From Chitinophaga pinensis (lineage in GTDB: Bacteria > Bacteroidota > Bacteroidia > UBA4408), in the NCBI GenBank assembly GCA_945861665.1, contig CAMAVS010000012.1:1-63125 (forward strand): a DNA stretch of 63,125 nt, read 5' to 3'. The position numbers and the translations under genes are program-made. Below, in pieces: positions 9,547 to 17,757 of this stretch (positions within the stretch are counted from its first letter, which is position 1; each line of letters starts with the position of its first letter). The notes under the pieces were generated by a model. That model was not told the origin of the DNA and made no database searches. It saw only the letters and a list, made by a program, of their open reading frames with translations.

Positions 9547-9995
9547 AATGCGAATTCTGATTTGAGAAACATAGCTACTTTTTTATCTATGGCAAAGGTA
9601 AAGTCATTCTCCCTTAGTGTCTGTATAGGTTGCCACCTGAAACTTTGAGCACCATCAATTTTTTCAAAATCAAAAAGTGTGTTGCTTATTTTTATTTTCA
9701 ATGGTTCAATGGTCTTTACCAAATAGTAAATACTTATAAGTTGCTGTTTTTTGTTGAAGGCCGATGTAATAAAAAAGTCAGTAGTGTAAAAATGGCTTAT
9801 GATTTCTACAGCTTGACCTAATTCTTCAATACATTCGCGTTGTATACATTCAATAAGACCTTCACCAAATTCTAATCCTCCGCCTGGAAATTTTGTGATG
9901 AGTCTATTCATTCGGAATTCATCTGTAATTAATACATTACCATTCTCTACAATAAGTGCGTATACTCTTATGTTGTAGGGGTTAGTTGGATTCAT
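9543..9995 (-). CDS. NUDIX hydrolase
   Basis: This 150-residue protein has a complete Nudix box around residues 38-60: GGGLEFGEG followed by REC-x-EELG, fitting G-x5-E-x7-REUxEExGU. The N-terminus (YNIRVYALIVENGNVLITDE) is the usual first strand pair. Nudix enzymes hydrolyse nucleoside diphosphates linked to another group; the substrate here is unknown. It lies ten bases after gpsA in the dxs operon. Confidence 0.9.
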   Translation of the reverse strand: MNPTNPYNIRVYALIVENGNVLITDEFRMNRLITKFPGGGLEFGEGLIECIQRECIEELGQAVEIISHFYTTDFFITSAFNKKQQLISIYYLVKTIEPLKIKISNTLFDFEKIDGAQSFRWQPIQTLRENDFTFAIDKKVAMFLKSEFAL

Positions 9996-10005
9996 AGGGA
10001 AAGCC

Positions 10006-11004
10006 TTAACTTAGTTTTTCTGTCAGTGCCCTTATTTCAGCTATCGGAGAACTTCTTTCATACAAAATATTGTATACAGCTTTTGATATTGGCATATCTA
10101 CCTTGTGTGTTTTATTTATTTGATCAATACATTTTGCAGCATAATAACCTTCAGCAATCATATTCATTTCCAATTGAGCTGATTTTACAGAGTAGCCTTT
10201 TCCAATCATACTTCCAAAGGTTCTATTACGGCTAAATTGAGAATATGCCGTAACGAGTAAATCGCCAAGGTATGCCGAACTCTTTATGTCACGCTCAATA
10301 GGGTGAACAGCATCAACAAAACGTTTAATTTCTTGTATGGCATTCGAGATGAGTACAGCTTGAAAATTATCACCATAACCAATACCGTGGCAAATTCCAC
10401 TTGCAATCGCAAAAATATTTTTGAGGACTGCAGAATATTCTGTACCATATATGTCGTCACTAACTGTTGTTTTAATATACCGGCAACTTAGCGCCTTGGC
10501 TACAATTGTTGCCGTTGTAGCATTTTGTGATGCAATGGTGAGGTATGATAATTTTTCCAATGCAACCTCTTCAGCGTGACAGGGTCCTGTAATTACACCT
10601 ATGTTGGTAAAAGGAACATCGTAAATCGAATTAAAAAATTCTCCAACAATAAGATTTTGTTCAGGAACAATTCCCTTAATGGCAGAAAAAATTGACTTGC
10701 CAACAAATTGTTCCTTTTTAATATCTTTCAAAGCATCAGTTAAAAATGCGGCAGGAATTGCCATTATAATAATATCTGCTTCTTGAATGACAGTAGAAAT
10801 AGTTGAACTGATAACCAATCTGTCGGTTTTTAATTCAGCAGAACTAATGTAATTTGGATTGTGGTGATAGCTTTTTATATATTCAACAGTAGCATTGTTA
10901 CGTACCCACCATCCAATATCTTCGCAATTATTGGATAACATTTTAATAATTGCTGTTGCCCAACTTCCTCCACCAAGTACCGCTATTTTTTGACTTGTTT
11001 GCAT
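10006..11004 (-). CDS. gpsA: Glycerol-3-phosphate dehydrogenase, NAD(P)+
   Basis: This 332-residue enzyme reduces dihydroxyacetone phosphate to sn-glycerol-3-phosphate, the backbone of phospholipids. The Rossmann motif AVLGGGSWATAI lies at 8-19, GPCHAEEVA near 140 and the catalytic Lys in AVLKNIFAIASGI near 193-205, followed by NFQAVLISNAIQEI. The C-terminal domain has GDLLVTAYSQFSRNRTFG. It sits six bases after dxs. Confidence 0.95.
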   Translation of the reverse strand: MQTSQKIAVLGGGSWATAIIKMLSNNCEDIGWWVRNNATVEYIKSYHHNPNYISSAELKTDRLVISSTISTVIQEADIIIMAIPAAFLTDALKDIKKEQFVGKSIFSAIKGIVPEQNLIVGEFFNSIYDVPFTNIGVITGPCHAEEVALEKLSYLTIASQNATTATIVAKALSCRYIKTTVSDDIYGTEYSAVLKNIFAIASGICHGIGYGDNFQAVLISNAIQEIKRFVDAVHPIERDIKSSAYLGDLLVTAYSQFSRNRTFGSMIGKGYSVKSAQLEMNMIAEGYYAAKCIDQINKTHKVDMPISKAVYNILYERSSPIAEIRALTEKLS

Positions 11005-11010
11005 AAATGA

Positions 11011-12939
11011 CTATCCTACTAAGGAATTATTTTTTTCACCAACCATTTCTTTTACCACTGAAAAAATTGATTGTGAGTCATACAAACATTCCGCATACAA
11101 TTCTTTTTGCTCACCGTGTTCAATAAATTTATCGGGAATACCCAATCGTTTTACTTGGGCTGAATATCCATTATCACCCATAAATTCAAGTATAGCACTC
11201 CCCATTCCTCCAACAATACAACCATCTTCTAAGGTGATAATTTTGGTAAATTTCCCGAATACTTCGTGTAATAATATTTCATCCAAGGGTTTTGCAAAAC
11301 GCATATCATAATGTGCTACACTGATACCAATTTTTTCTGATTCTTCACAAGCTTTTACTGCCTCATTGCCAATATGACCAATTGATAATATTGCAATGTC
11401 AGCCCCTGTACACACCTTTCGTCCTTTGCCAACTTGGATAGCTTTTAGTGGTGTTTTCCATTGTGGCATTACACCGTTTCCACGCGGATAGCGGATTGAA
11501 AATGGACCCATATTATCTTGCTGCGCGGTATACATCAAGTCTCTTAATTCCTCTTCGTTCATTGGTGCCGAAACAACCATATTGGGAATACAGCGCATAT
11601 AGGCAATGTCGAATGCTCCGTGATGTGTTGGTCCATCAGCACCTGCAATTCCTCCTCTATCTAAACAAAAAACAACGTTTAGTTTTTGCAATGCTACATC
11701 GTGTATTACTTGGTCGTAAGCACGCTGCATAAAGGACGAATATATGTTGCAAAAGGGAATCATTCCTTGTGTCGCTAATCCTGCTGAAAAAGTAACCGCG
11801 TGTTGTTCAGCAATACCTACATCAAATGCACGAGTCGGCATCGCTTTCATCATAATATTGAGCGAACAACCCGAAGGCATTGCCGGAGTAATGCCCATTA
11901 TTTTCGGGTTTTTTTCAGCCAATTCTACAATGGTGTGTCCAAATACATCTTGGTATTTTGGTGCTTGTGGTTCTTTGGCTGTAACCTTTACTATTTCACC
12001 AGTTTCTTTGTTAAATAGCCCGGGAGAGTGCCACAATGTTTGGTTTCCTTCTTCCGAAAATTTGTATCCTTTACCTTTTACTGTAAGAACGTGTAATATT
12101 TTTGGTCCTGGAATATCTTTTAAATCAGCCAATACTTTTGTTAAGCGTTCTATGTCGTGACCATCAACGGGACCGAAATAGCGAAATTTCAGTGATTCGA
12201 ATAAATTACTTTGCTTGAGTAAAGTAGCTTTTATACCATTTTCAATTTTAGAAGCAATTTCTTGTGCATTGGGTCCAAACTTGCTTATTTTTCCCAATAG
12301 TTTCCAAACTTCATCTTTAACTTTATTGTATGTGTGCGATGTTGTAATATCTGTTAGATATTCTTTCAAAGCGCCCACATTTGGGTCAATTGCCATACAA
12401 TTATCGTTCAATATTACCAACAAATTTGTGTTCTCAACTCCTGCGTGGTTTAGCCCTTCAAATGCCAATCCTGCAGTCATTGAGCCATCTCCTATAATGG
12501 CGATGTGTTGTCTTTCTTTTTCGTTTTTGTAATGCGAAGCTACGGCCATTCCTAAAGCTGCCGATATAGAGGTTGAAGAATGTCCTACACCAAAAGTATC
12601 ATATTCACTTTCGCTTCTTTTCGGAAAACCACTTAATCCTTTGTAAATTCTATTGGTATGGAAATTTTCTCTCCTTCCGGTTAAAATTTTATGTCCGTAT
12701 GCTTGATGCCCTACATCCCAAACAAGCTGATCATAAGGAGTATTGAATATATAGTGCAAGGCAACAGTTAACTCAACAACGCCCAAACTGGCGCCAAAGT
12801 GACCGCCTTTAACAGAAACGATGTCAATAATAAACTGTCTTAATTCATTGCAAACTTGTTCAAGTTGCTCCGGATTTAATTTCCTTAAATCTGAAGGGTG
12901 TTTTATATTTTCGAGTAGAATACCTGCTTTTATTTCCAT
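11011..12939 (-). CDS. dxs: 1-deoxy-D-xylulose-5-phosphate synthase
   Basis: This 642-residue thiamine-diphosphate enzyme condenses pyruvate and glyceraldehyde-3-phosphate, the first step of the non-mevalonate isoprenoid pathway. Landmarks are LVWDVGHQAYGHKILTGR near 78, the ThDP/Mg motif GDGSMTAGLAFEGLNHAG near 150, YFGPVDGHD near 253, DVGIAEQHAVTFSAG near 372 and GPTHHGAFD near 423. It is the first gene of a seven-gene minus-strand operon. Confidence 0.97.
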   Translation of the reverse strand: MEIKAGILLENIKHPSDLRKLNPEQLEQVCNELRQFIIDIVSVKGGHFGASLGVVELTVALHYIFNTPYDQLVWDVGHQAYGHKILTGRRENFHTNRIYKGLSGFPKRSESEYDTFGVGHSSTSISAALGMAVASHYKNEKERQHIAIIGDGSMTAGLAFEGLNHAGVENTNLLVILNDNCMAIDPNVGALKEYLTDITTSHTYNKVKDEVWKLLGKISKFGPNAQEIASKIENGIKATLLKQSNLFESLKFRYFGPVDGHDIERLTKVLADLKDIPGPKILHVLTVKGKGYKFSEEGNQTLWHSPGLFNKETGEIVKVTAKEPQAPKYQDVFGHTIVELAEKNPKIMGITPAMPSGCSLNIMMKAMPTRAFDVGIAEQHAVTFSAGLATQGMIPFCNIYSSFMQRAYDQVIHDVALQKLNVVFCLDRGGIAGADGPTHHGAFDIAYMRCIPNMVVSAPMNEEELRDLMYTAQQDNMGPFSIRYPRGNGVMPQWKTPLKAIQVGKGRKVCTGADIAILSIGHIGNEAVKACEESEKIGISVAHYDMRFAKPLDEILLHEVFGKFTKIITLEDGCIVGGMGSAILEFMGDNGYSAQVKRLGIPDKFIEHGEQKELYAECLYDSQSIFSVVKEMVGEKNNSLVG

Positions 12940-13017
12940 CGTTTATATTGTTGACTATACGCCAACGATTTATTCTTAATCGTATTGTTAATCCAATATC
13001 AATATTAACAATTTTTA

Positions 13018-13025
13018 CAAAGATA
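13018..13025 (-). promoter_or_regulatory. -7 element for the dxs operon
   Basis: On the minus strand this reads TATCTTTG, a match to TANNTTTG, about 78 bases before the dxs ATG. It sits back-to-back with a plus-strand -7 box at 13061, so the interval carries two divergent promoters about 35 bases apart. No convincing -33 box is visible. Confidence 0.45.
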
Positions 13026-13060
13026 CGTTATTTTTAGTCGTATGGTTTATAACTATTAAT

Positions 13061-13068
13061 TACATTTG
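13061..13068 (+). promoter_or_regulatory. -7 element for the T9SS cargo gene
   Basis: TACATTTG matches TANNTTTG and lies 26 bases before the ATG at 13095. Together with the divergent box at 13018-13025 it accounts for the dxs/cargo intergenic region. Confidence 0.45.
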
Positions 13069-13094
13069 TAACATACGGTAATACCTTATTGTTT

Positions 13095-14528
13095 ATGATA
13101 TTTAAAATAGAAATTGTTCTTGTTTACTTTGTTTTGTCGGGTCTAACTTATAATGCCTCGGCACAGAATATTTTTAGTTGGGAAAAATGGTTGGGTGATA
13201 CCAATACATATGAAAGTGGTCATTCTGTAAAGCAATTTCCCGATGGAAGTATTTATGTATTGGGACATGGAGCAGATACATTAAATAATGCCCTCACAAC
13301 ACTAACAAAATTAGACTCATTGGGAAATGTATTGTGGTTGAAAAGATACGGTAACGTACTAGGTAATCCAATTGGAGCAGAGCATCTGATAATAACTAAG
13401 GATAATAAATTAGTAACTGTTGGTGTTATTTATCAGCAAAATGGGGATTCGGATTATCTTCTTTCAAAATTAGATACTTCAGGGGGTATTCTATGGCAAA
13501 ATTTAAAAGGAAATACACACCGCACTGAATTTTTAATGAACGTTGAGCAGACAGCGGACTTTGGTTACATTGCTTGTGGCTATATTTCACAACTTGATTT
13601 ATTAGGCAATGATATATTTGTAGTAAAATACAATGCTTTAGGCGATGTAGAATGGACCAAGCAATACGGTGGAGCTTTAAATGATGTAGGAAATGCTGTG
13701 CATCAATCAATAGACGGGAATTATGTAATAGCTGGTGAAACAAAGCAAACCAATATTGATAACTATCTTATCAAGTTAGATGCATCTGGAGCAAAAATTT
13801 GGGACTTGATTATTGGTGATAATAATGAAAATGGTAATTTGGGATTTATTATAAATACAGATGGTGATTTCATTTTAGTTGGTGAATCGACCACGGTTGC
13901 CAATCCTTATTTTGATATTTATTTAGTAAAAGTTTCAGAAGCAGGTTTGCTACAATGGACAAAATATATTGGGGGGCAAGGAGCTGATGCAGGATTTTCC
14001 ATTGTACAAAATTCAACAAAGGAATATATCATTACTGGATATTCGAATTCCTATGATAATACAAAACAAATTAAGGTAATGGTGTGTAAAACCGATTCGT
14101 TGGGGAATGAAATATATACAAATTATTATGGAGGTGATAACATAAATATTGGATATGAAATTATTCCTTCAACAACAGGAGGTTGTTTGATAGTCGGCTT
14201 TTCATTGATTGCCAATGACAATCAAACTTATCTTTTGAAAATTAATGAGAATGCTGTAACATCGGTTGATAGATATGAAAATATGACTCCTCAAGTACTT
14301 ACAATTTCACCAAATCCTTCAAGTAAAGAGTTAAACATTACTTCAGATTCTTTTATTTATTCCTATTCTATTTTTGATGCACAAGGAAATAAAATACTAG
14401 AAGGGTCAAAAGTTAACTCCACGAAAAAATTGGAAATAGATATATCCTCTTTTTCAGAAGGCCTATATTTTATAAATACATATTCCGAGAATGGATTGAG
14501 TATTGGTAAATTCCTAAAGGTGAATTAA
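13095..14528 (+). CDS. Secreted beta-propeller-like protein with T9SS type A sorting domain
   Basis: I take the ATG at 13095; a TTG two codons upstream is the alternative. The roughly 477-residue product has a signal peptide ending ASAQ. Six or seven repeats of about 55 residues follow, each with a DxxLLxKLDxxGxxLWxKxxG-like core (for example LDTSGGILWQNLKG), predicting a beta-propeller. The last 80 or so residues form a T9SS type A sorting domain: ISPNPSSKELNI, then GLYFINTYS and a terminal GKFLKVN. The protein should be exported by the T9SS and released or attached at the surface. The binding target is unknown. ruvC follows two bases after its stop. Confidence 0.88.
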   Translation: MIFKIEIVLVYFVLSGLTYNASAQNIFSWEKWLGDTNTYESGHSVKQFPDGSIYVLGHGADTLNNALTTLTKLDSLGNVLWLKRYGNVLGNPIGAEHLIITKDNKLVTVGVIYQQNGDSDYLLSKLDTSGGILWQNLKGNTHRTEFLMNVEQTADFGYIACGYISQLDLLGNDIFVVKYNALGDVEWTKQYGGALNDVGNAVHQSIDGNYVIAGETKQTNIDNYLIKLDASGAKIWDLIIGDNNENGNLGFIINTDGDFILVGESTTVANPYFDIYLVKVSEAGLLQWTKYIGGQGADAGFSIVQNSTKEYIITGYSNSYDNTKQIKVMVCKTDSLGNEIYTNYYGGDNINIGYEIIPSTTGGCLIVGFSLIANDNQTYLLKINENAVTSVDRYENMTPQVLTISPNPSSKELNITSDSFIYSYSIFDAQGNKILEGSKVNSTKKLEIDISSFSEGLYFINTYSENGLSIGKFLKVN

Positions 14529-14529
14529 T

Positions 14530-15087
14530 TTGAATAATACAGATAAAGTAATTGTTGGAATTGACCCCGGTACAACCATTATGGGTTATGGTGCTATACA
14601 TATTCAAGGTAGCTCAATAAAAATGTTAGCATTGGGAGTTTTAACGCTTTCTAAAATAGATGATCATCCATTGAAATTGAAAAAGATATTTGAAAGAACT
14701 TTGGGGATTATTGATGAATATAAACCTGACGAACTAGCAGTGGAAGCACCTTTTTATGGGAAAAATGTACAATCTATGCTTAAATTGGGCAGGGCACAAG
14801 GTGTTGCAATAGCTGCCGCAATGTATAGAAATGTTCCAATCTTTGAATATTCTCCCAAAAAAATAAAGCAATCTATAACAGGAAATGGAAATGCTTCAAA
14901 AGAGCAGGTTGCAGCAATGCTTCAAAATATGTTTAAAATAAAAGAGTTGCCCAAGGATTTGGATGCAACCGATGGTTTAGCTGCCGCAGTCTGCCATCAT
15001 TATCAAAATAGAATTTCTGGAACCGAAAAATCGAATTATTCTGGGTGGTCTGCTTTTATTTCTAAAAATCCCAGTAGAACAAAATAG
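14530..15087 (+). CDS. ruvC: Crossover junction endodeoxyribonuclease RuvC
   Basis: This 185-residue Holliday-junction resolvase cuts four-way junctions moved by RuvAB. Catalytic acids are visible: Asp12 in VGIDPGTT, Glu72 in AVEAPFYG, and Asp145 and Asp148 in DATDGLAAAVCHH. GRAQGVAIAAA near 92 is also typical. The start codon is TTG, immediately after the preceding gene's stop. The pairing with a T9SS cargo gene appears positional only. Confidence 0.94.
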   Translation: MNNTDKVIVGIDPGTTIMGYGAIHIQGSSIKMLALGVLTLSKIDDHPLKLKKIFERTLGIIDEYKPDELAVEAPFYGKNVQSMLKLGRAQGVAIAAAMYRNVPIFEYSPKKIKQSITGNGNASKEQVAAMLQNMFKIKELPKDLDATDGLAAAVCHHYQNRISGTEKSNYSGWSAFISKNPSRTK

Positions 15088-15131
15088 AAACTTAAAAGAC
15101 ACTTAATAATTGTCGAAATGGAGCGATTTAT

Positions 15132-15163
15132 TTTGAATATTTCGAATTCAACACGTATGTTTG
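15132..15163 (+). promoter_or_regulatory. Consensus Bacteroidota promoter (-33/-7)
   Basis: TTTG at 15132-15135 and TATGTTTG at 15156-15163 are separated by exactly 20 bases, matching the phylum consensus TTTG-N19-21-TANNTTTG in full. It drives the Omp28-like gene starting at 15205. Because it lies inside the longest open reading frame (which begins at 15118), it argues that the shorter start is correct. Confidence 0.75.
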
Positions 15164-15204
15164 ATTGGAAATTGAATATTAAACAAAAACTAAATTTATA
15201 TAAA

Positions 15205-17061
15205 ATGAAAAATGGATTACTCACTATTGCGGCAATACTTAGCTCAATGGCTTTGCAGTTGCAAGCTCAAAATGTTTTATTCGAGGATTTTGAATCAGGT
15301 GCAATGCCCGCAGGTTGGTCACAAACGACCCTTGCAAATGATGGCGGCTACAAATTTGGAATTAACACTGTTATTCAAAGTGCTAGTTGGCCTGTTGTTG
15401 CACATACAAAAATGGTCGGCACCAATGATGATGCTTGTAACTGCGATAAAAGTGCAGACAGATTAATTTCTCCGGCAATGGATTTTACTGGAATAGCAAG
15501 TGTACACCTTTCAATGGATATGTATTTTCAACAAGGTACTTACCAAGGAGCTTCTGAAAGTTTAAAAATTGAGGTTTCTACTGCAGGTGCAGGTGGACCA
15601 TGGACTACATTAACCACAGTTACTGGTTCAGCTAGTTGGACTCCGCTGCTTTTAGATTTAGGTGCTTATGGAAATCAACCAAGTGTTACTATTTCTATTC
15701 TATATAATGATGGAGCAGGTTATTTATTTGGTGCTGCAATTGATAACTTTAGAGCATATCAACCATTGGCCTTCGATGTAGCTACAAATAGTGTGAATCT
15801 TGAAACCTATTTCGCTGCAGGAGCTACTCCTGTAAGCGGTACATTGGTTAACTACGGTGGGACTGCAATTACTACAATGGATCTTAATTATAAAGTGGAT
15901 AACGGTTCAGTAGTAACACAAACTGTTAATGGATTAAACATTGCTCCATTGGCTTCTTATAACTATACACACCCAACCAATTGGACTGCTGTAACGGGCT
16001 TTCACACTGTAAAAGTTTGGGCTTCGGCATTAAACGGAAATGCCGACTTAAATGCGGTTAACGATACTGCAGCAAGCGGTATGGTTTCTTGTATGCCAAG
16101 TGTATATCCAAGAATTGTATTGATTGAACAATTTACAAGTTCTACTTGTGGGCCTTGTGCTGGTGCAAATCCAGCATTTAATCAATTGTTAGATAATAAT
16201 CCTTCTACTACTGCTGCAATTAAATACCAAATGGATTACCCGGCAGCTGGCGATCCATGTTACCTTGCAGAAAATACAACCAGACATAATTATTATGGTG
16301 TACAAGGTATTCCCCACATGCAAATGGATGGAAAAACATATGCAGGACATCCTGCAAATTTTAATCAAGGAATATTGGATGCAGAAACTCCTAAAACTGC
16401 CGTTTATGATATAGACATTAAATGGAGTGTAGTTGGAACGAAAGTATTTGTTGATGTAACCACAACATCAAAAGCAGATATTTTGCCTACATCTAGTATG
16501 AAATTACACGTTGTAGCTGTTGAAAATGAGGTTGTGCATTCTCCACAATCGAATGGAGAAACAACTTTTCATGATGTGAATAGAAAAATGTTTGCTGGTG
16601 CTGCAGGTACATCTTTGACAAACCAAATGGCAAACCAAACATTTACATATACAGGTAACTGGACAATTGCCAATGTGGCGGGAGCTCCGGTTGTTTCTTC
16701 AGACTTAAGCATTGTTGCTTTTGTTCAAGACAATACATCAGGGAAAGTAATGCAAGCAGCCATATCTTTAACTCCTAACAGTATTAAAGATGAAAATGGT
16801 AACGAGCAAGTTGTTTCTGTTTATCCTAACCCTTTTACAAATACTACTAATGTTATAGTTTCTTTAGCTTCTGCACAAGAAGTAAAAGTTGACGTTTATA
16901 ACCTTGTTGGGGAAAAAGTATATTCTGTTAGTCAAGGGCAAATGGCTGCGGGCGTACATTCAGTTATCGTTGAGGGTACAAATCTTTCATCTGGTATGTA
17001 TTTTGTGAATGTTACTGCAGGTGAAAAAACATACACTAAGAAAGTGACATTAAATAAATAA
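15205..17061 (+). CDS. Secreted Omp28/choice-of-anchor J protein with T9SS sorting domain
   Basis: The ATG at 15205 opens a normal signal peptide (MKNGLLTIAAILSS...LQAQ); the longer frame from 15118 would bury it and a perfect promoter. The mature protein begins with an anchor-J-like jelly-roll (VLFEDFESGAMPAGWS). Near residue 310 it has a thioredoxin-like Omp28 domain with a redox-type CGPC (EQFTSSTCGPC) and a cis-Pro-like QGIPHMQMDG loop. A T9SS type A sorting domain (VYPNPFTNTTNV ... GMYFVNVTAG ... KKVTLNK) ends the roughly 618-residue product. It is likely surface-exposed and may have a redox or scaffold role. The neighbouring tlpA-like and DUF6029 genes have the same orientation. Confidence 0.88.
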   Translation: MKNGLLTIAAILSSMALQLQAQNVLFEDFESGAMPAGWSQTTLANDGGYKFGINTVIQSASWPVVAHTKMVGTNDDACNCDKSADRLISPAMDFTGIASVHLSMDMYFQQGTYQGASESLKIEVSTAGAGGPWTTLTTVTGSASWTPLLLDLGAYGNQPSVTISILYNDGAGYLFGAAIDNFRAYQPLAFDVATNSVNLETYFAAGATPVSGTLVNYGGTAITTMDLNYKVDNGSVVTQTVNGLNIAPLASYNYTHPTNWTAVTGFHTVKVWASALNGNADLNAVNDTAASGMVSCMPSVYPRIVLIEQFTSSTCGPCAGANPAFNQLLDNNPSTTAAIKYQMDYPAAGDPCYLAENTTRHNYYGVQGIPHMQMDGKTYAGHPANFNQGILDAETPKTAVYDIDIKWSVVGTKVFVDVTTTSKADILPTSSMKLHVVAVENEVVHSPQSNGETTFHDVNRKMFAGAAGTSLTNQMANQTFTYTGNWTIANVAGAPVVSSDLSIVAFVQDNTSGKVMQAAISLTPNSIKDENGNEQVVSVYPNPFTNTTNVIVSLASAQEVKVDVYNLVGEKVYSVSQGQMAAGVHSVIVEGTNLSSGMYFVNVTAGEKTYTKKVTLNK

Positions 17062-17083
17062 TTGAAAGATTCTCTTTTTTAAT

Positions 17084-17110
17084 AAAACAGCCCCAATTTG
17101 GGGCTGTTTT
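17084..17110 (+). terminator. Intrinsic terminator after the Omp28-like gene
   Basis: AAAACAGCCCC and GGGGCTGTTTT form a perfect 11-base-pair stem around an AATTT loop, with T-rich sequence on the 3' side. It ends transcription 23 bases after the stop and separates the cargo gene from the tlpA-like gene. By symmetry it can work in both directions. Confidence 0.88.
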
Positions 17111-17139
17111 AATTTTATCCAAATTTTAAAATTATTTAC

Positions 17140-17147
17140 TAGCTTTG
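17140..17147 (+). promoter_or_regulatory. -7 element upstream of the TlpA-like gene
   Basis: TAGCTTTG matches TANNTTTG and lies between the terminator at 17084-17110 and the ATG at 17199, where a new promoter is expected. No clear -33 TTTG is present. Confidence 0.5.
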
Positions 17148-17198
17148 GTCTTATTATTGTAAAGTGAGTATATTATCAATCTTATTATATATAAATCT

Positions 17199-17714
17199 AT
17201 GAAAAAAATAATCCTTCTTTTGTCCGTGTTAGGGGTAATTATTTCTACCGGAAATGCTCAAACAAACGACAGAAAATTACCTTCAGTAGAAGTTAAAAAC
17301 TTAGAGGGTAAGAATGTGAATACTTCTACAATTGCAAATGACGGGAAACCAATTTTTATTAGTTTCTGGGCTACTTGGTGCAGTCCTTGTAAGGCAGAGT
17401 TAAATGCTATTGCTGAAGATTACGATGAGTGGAAAAAAGAAACAGGCGTTAAAGTAGTTGCTGTTTCAATAGATGATTCACGAAATATGAGTAAAGTTGC
17501 ACCCTATGTGAGTGGTAAAAATTGGGATTACGAGGTATTGTTAGATCCAAATGGTGACTTTAAACGCGCAATGAATGTGAATAACGTACCACACAGTTTT
17601 ATTTTAAATGGTAAAGGTGAAATTGTATGGCAACAAAATTCTTCGGCACCCGGTGATGAGGATAAAATTTTTGAACTATTAAAAAAAGTAGCCAAAGGAG
17701 AGGAAATTAAATAA
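17199..17714 (+). CDS. TlpA/ResA-family periplasmic thioredoxin
   Basis: This 171-residue protein has a signal peptide (1-20, ending GNAQ) and a thioredoxin fold. The redox motif is FWATWCSPC with cysteines at 61 and 64. VVAVSIDDSRN near 92 and the cis-Pro loop NVPHSFILNGKGEIVWQ near 130 are typical of TlpA/ResA proteins, which reduce disulfides outside the cytoplasm. It lies between a CGPC-containing cargo protein and a DUF6029 protein, which may be its partners; that is inference from context. Confidence 0.92.
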   Translation: MKKIILLLSVLGVIISTGNAQTNDRKLPSVEVKNLEGKNVNTSTIANDGKPIFISFWATWCSPCKAELNAIAEDYDEWKKETGVKVVAVSIDDSRNMSKVAPYVSGKNWDYEVLLDPNGDFKRAMNVNNVPHSFILNGKGEIVWQQNSSAPGDEDKIFELLKKVAKGEEIK

Positions 17715-17757
17715 CTTTTTAGTTTAACGATACGTTTTCATATTTTTATTTTATTCG

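Noticed and set aside
11744-12160. 138-codon plus-strand frame opposite dxs
   Set aside because: It lies wholly within the strongly conserved dxs coding region and has no family resemblance.
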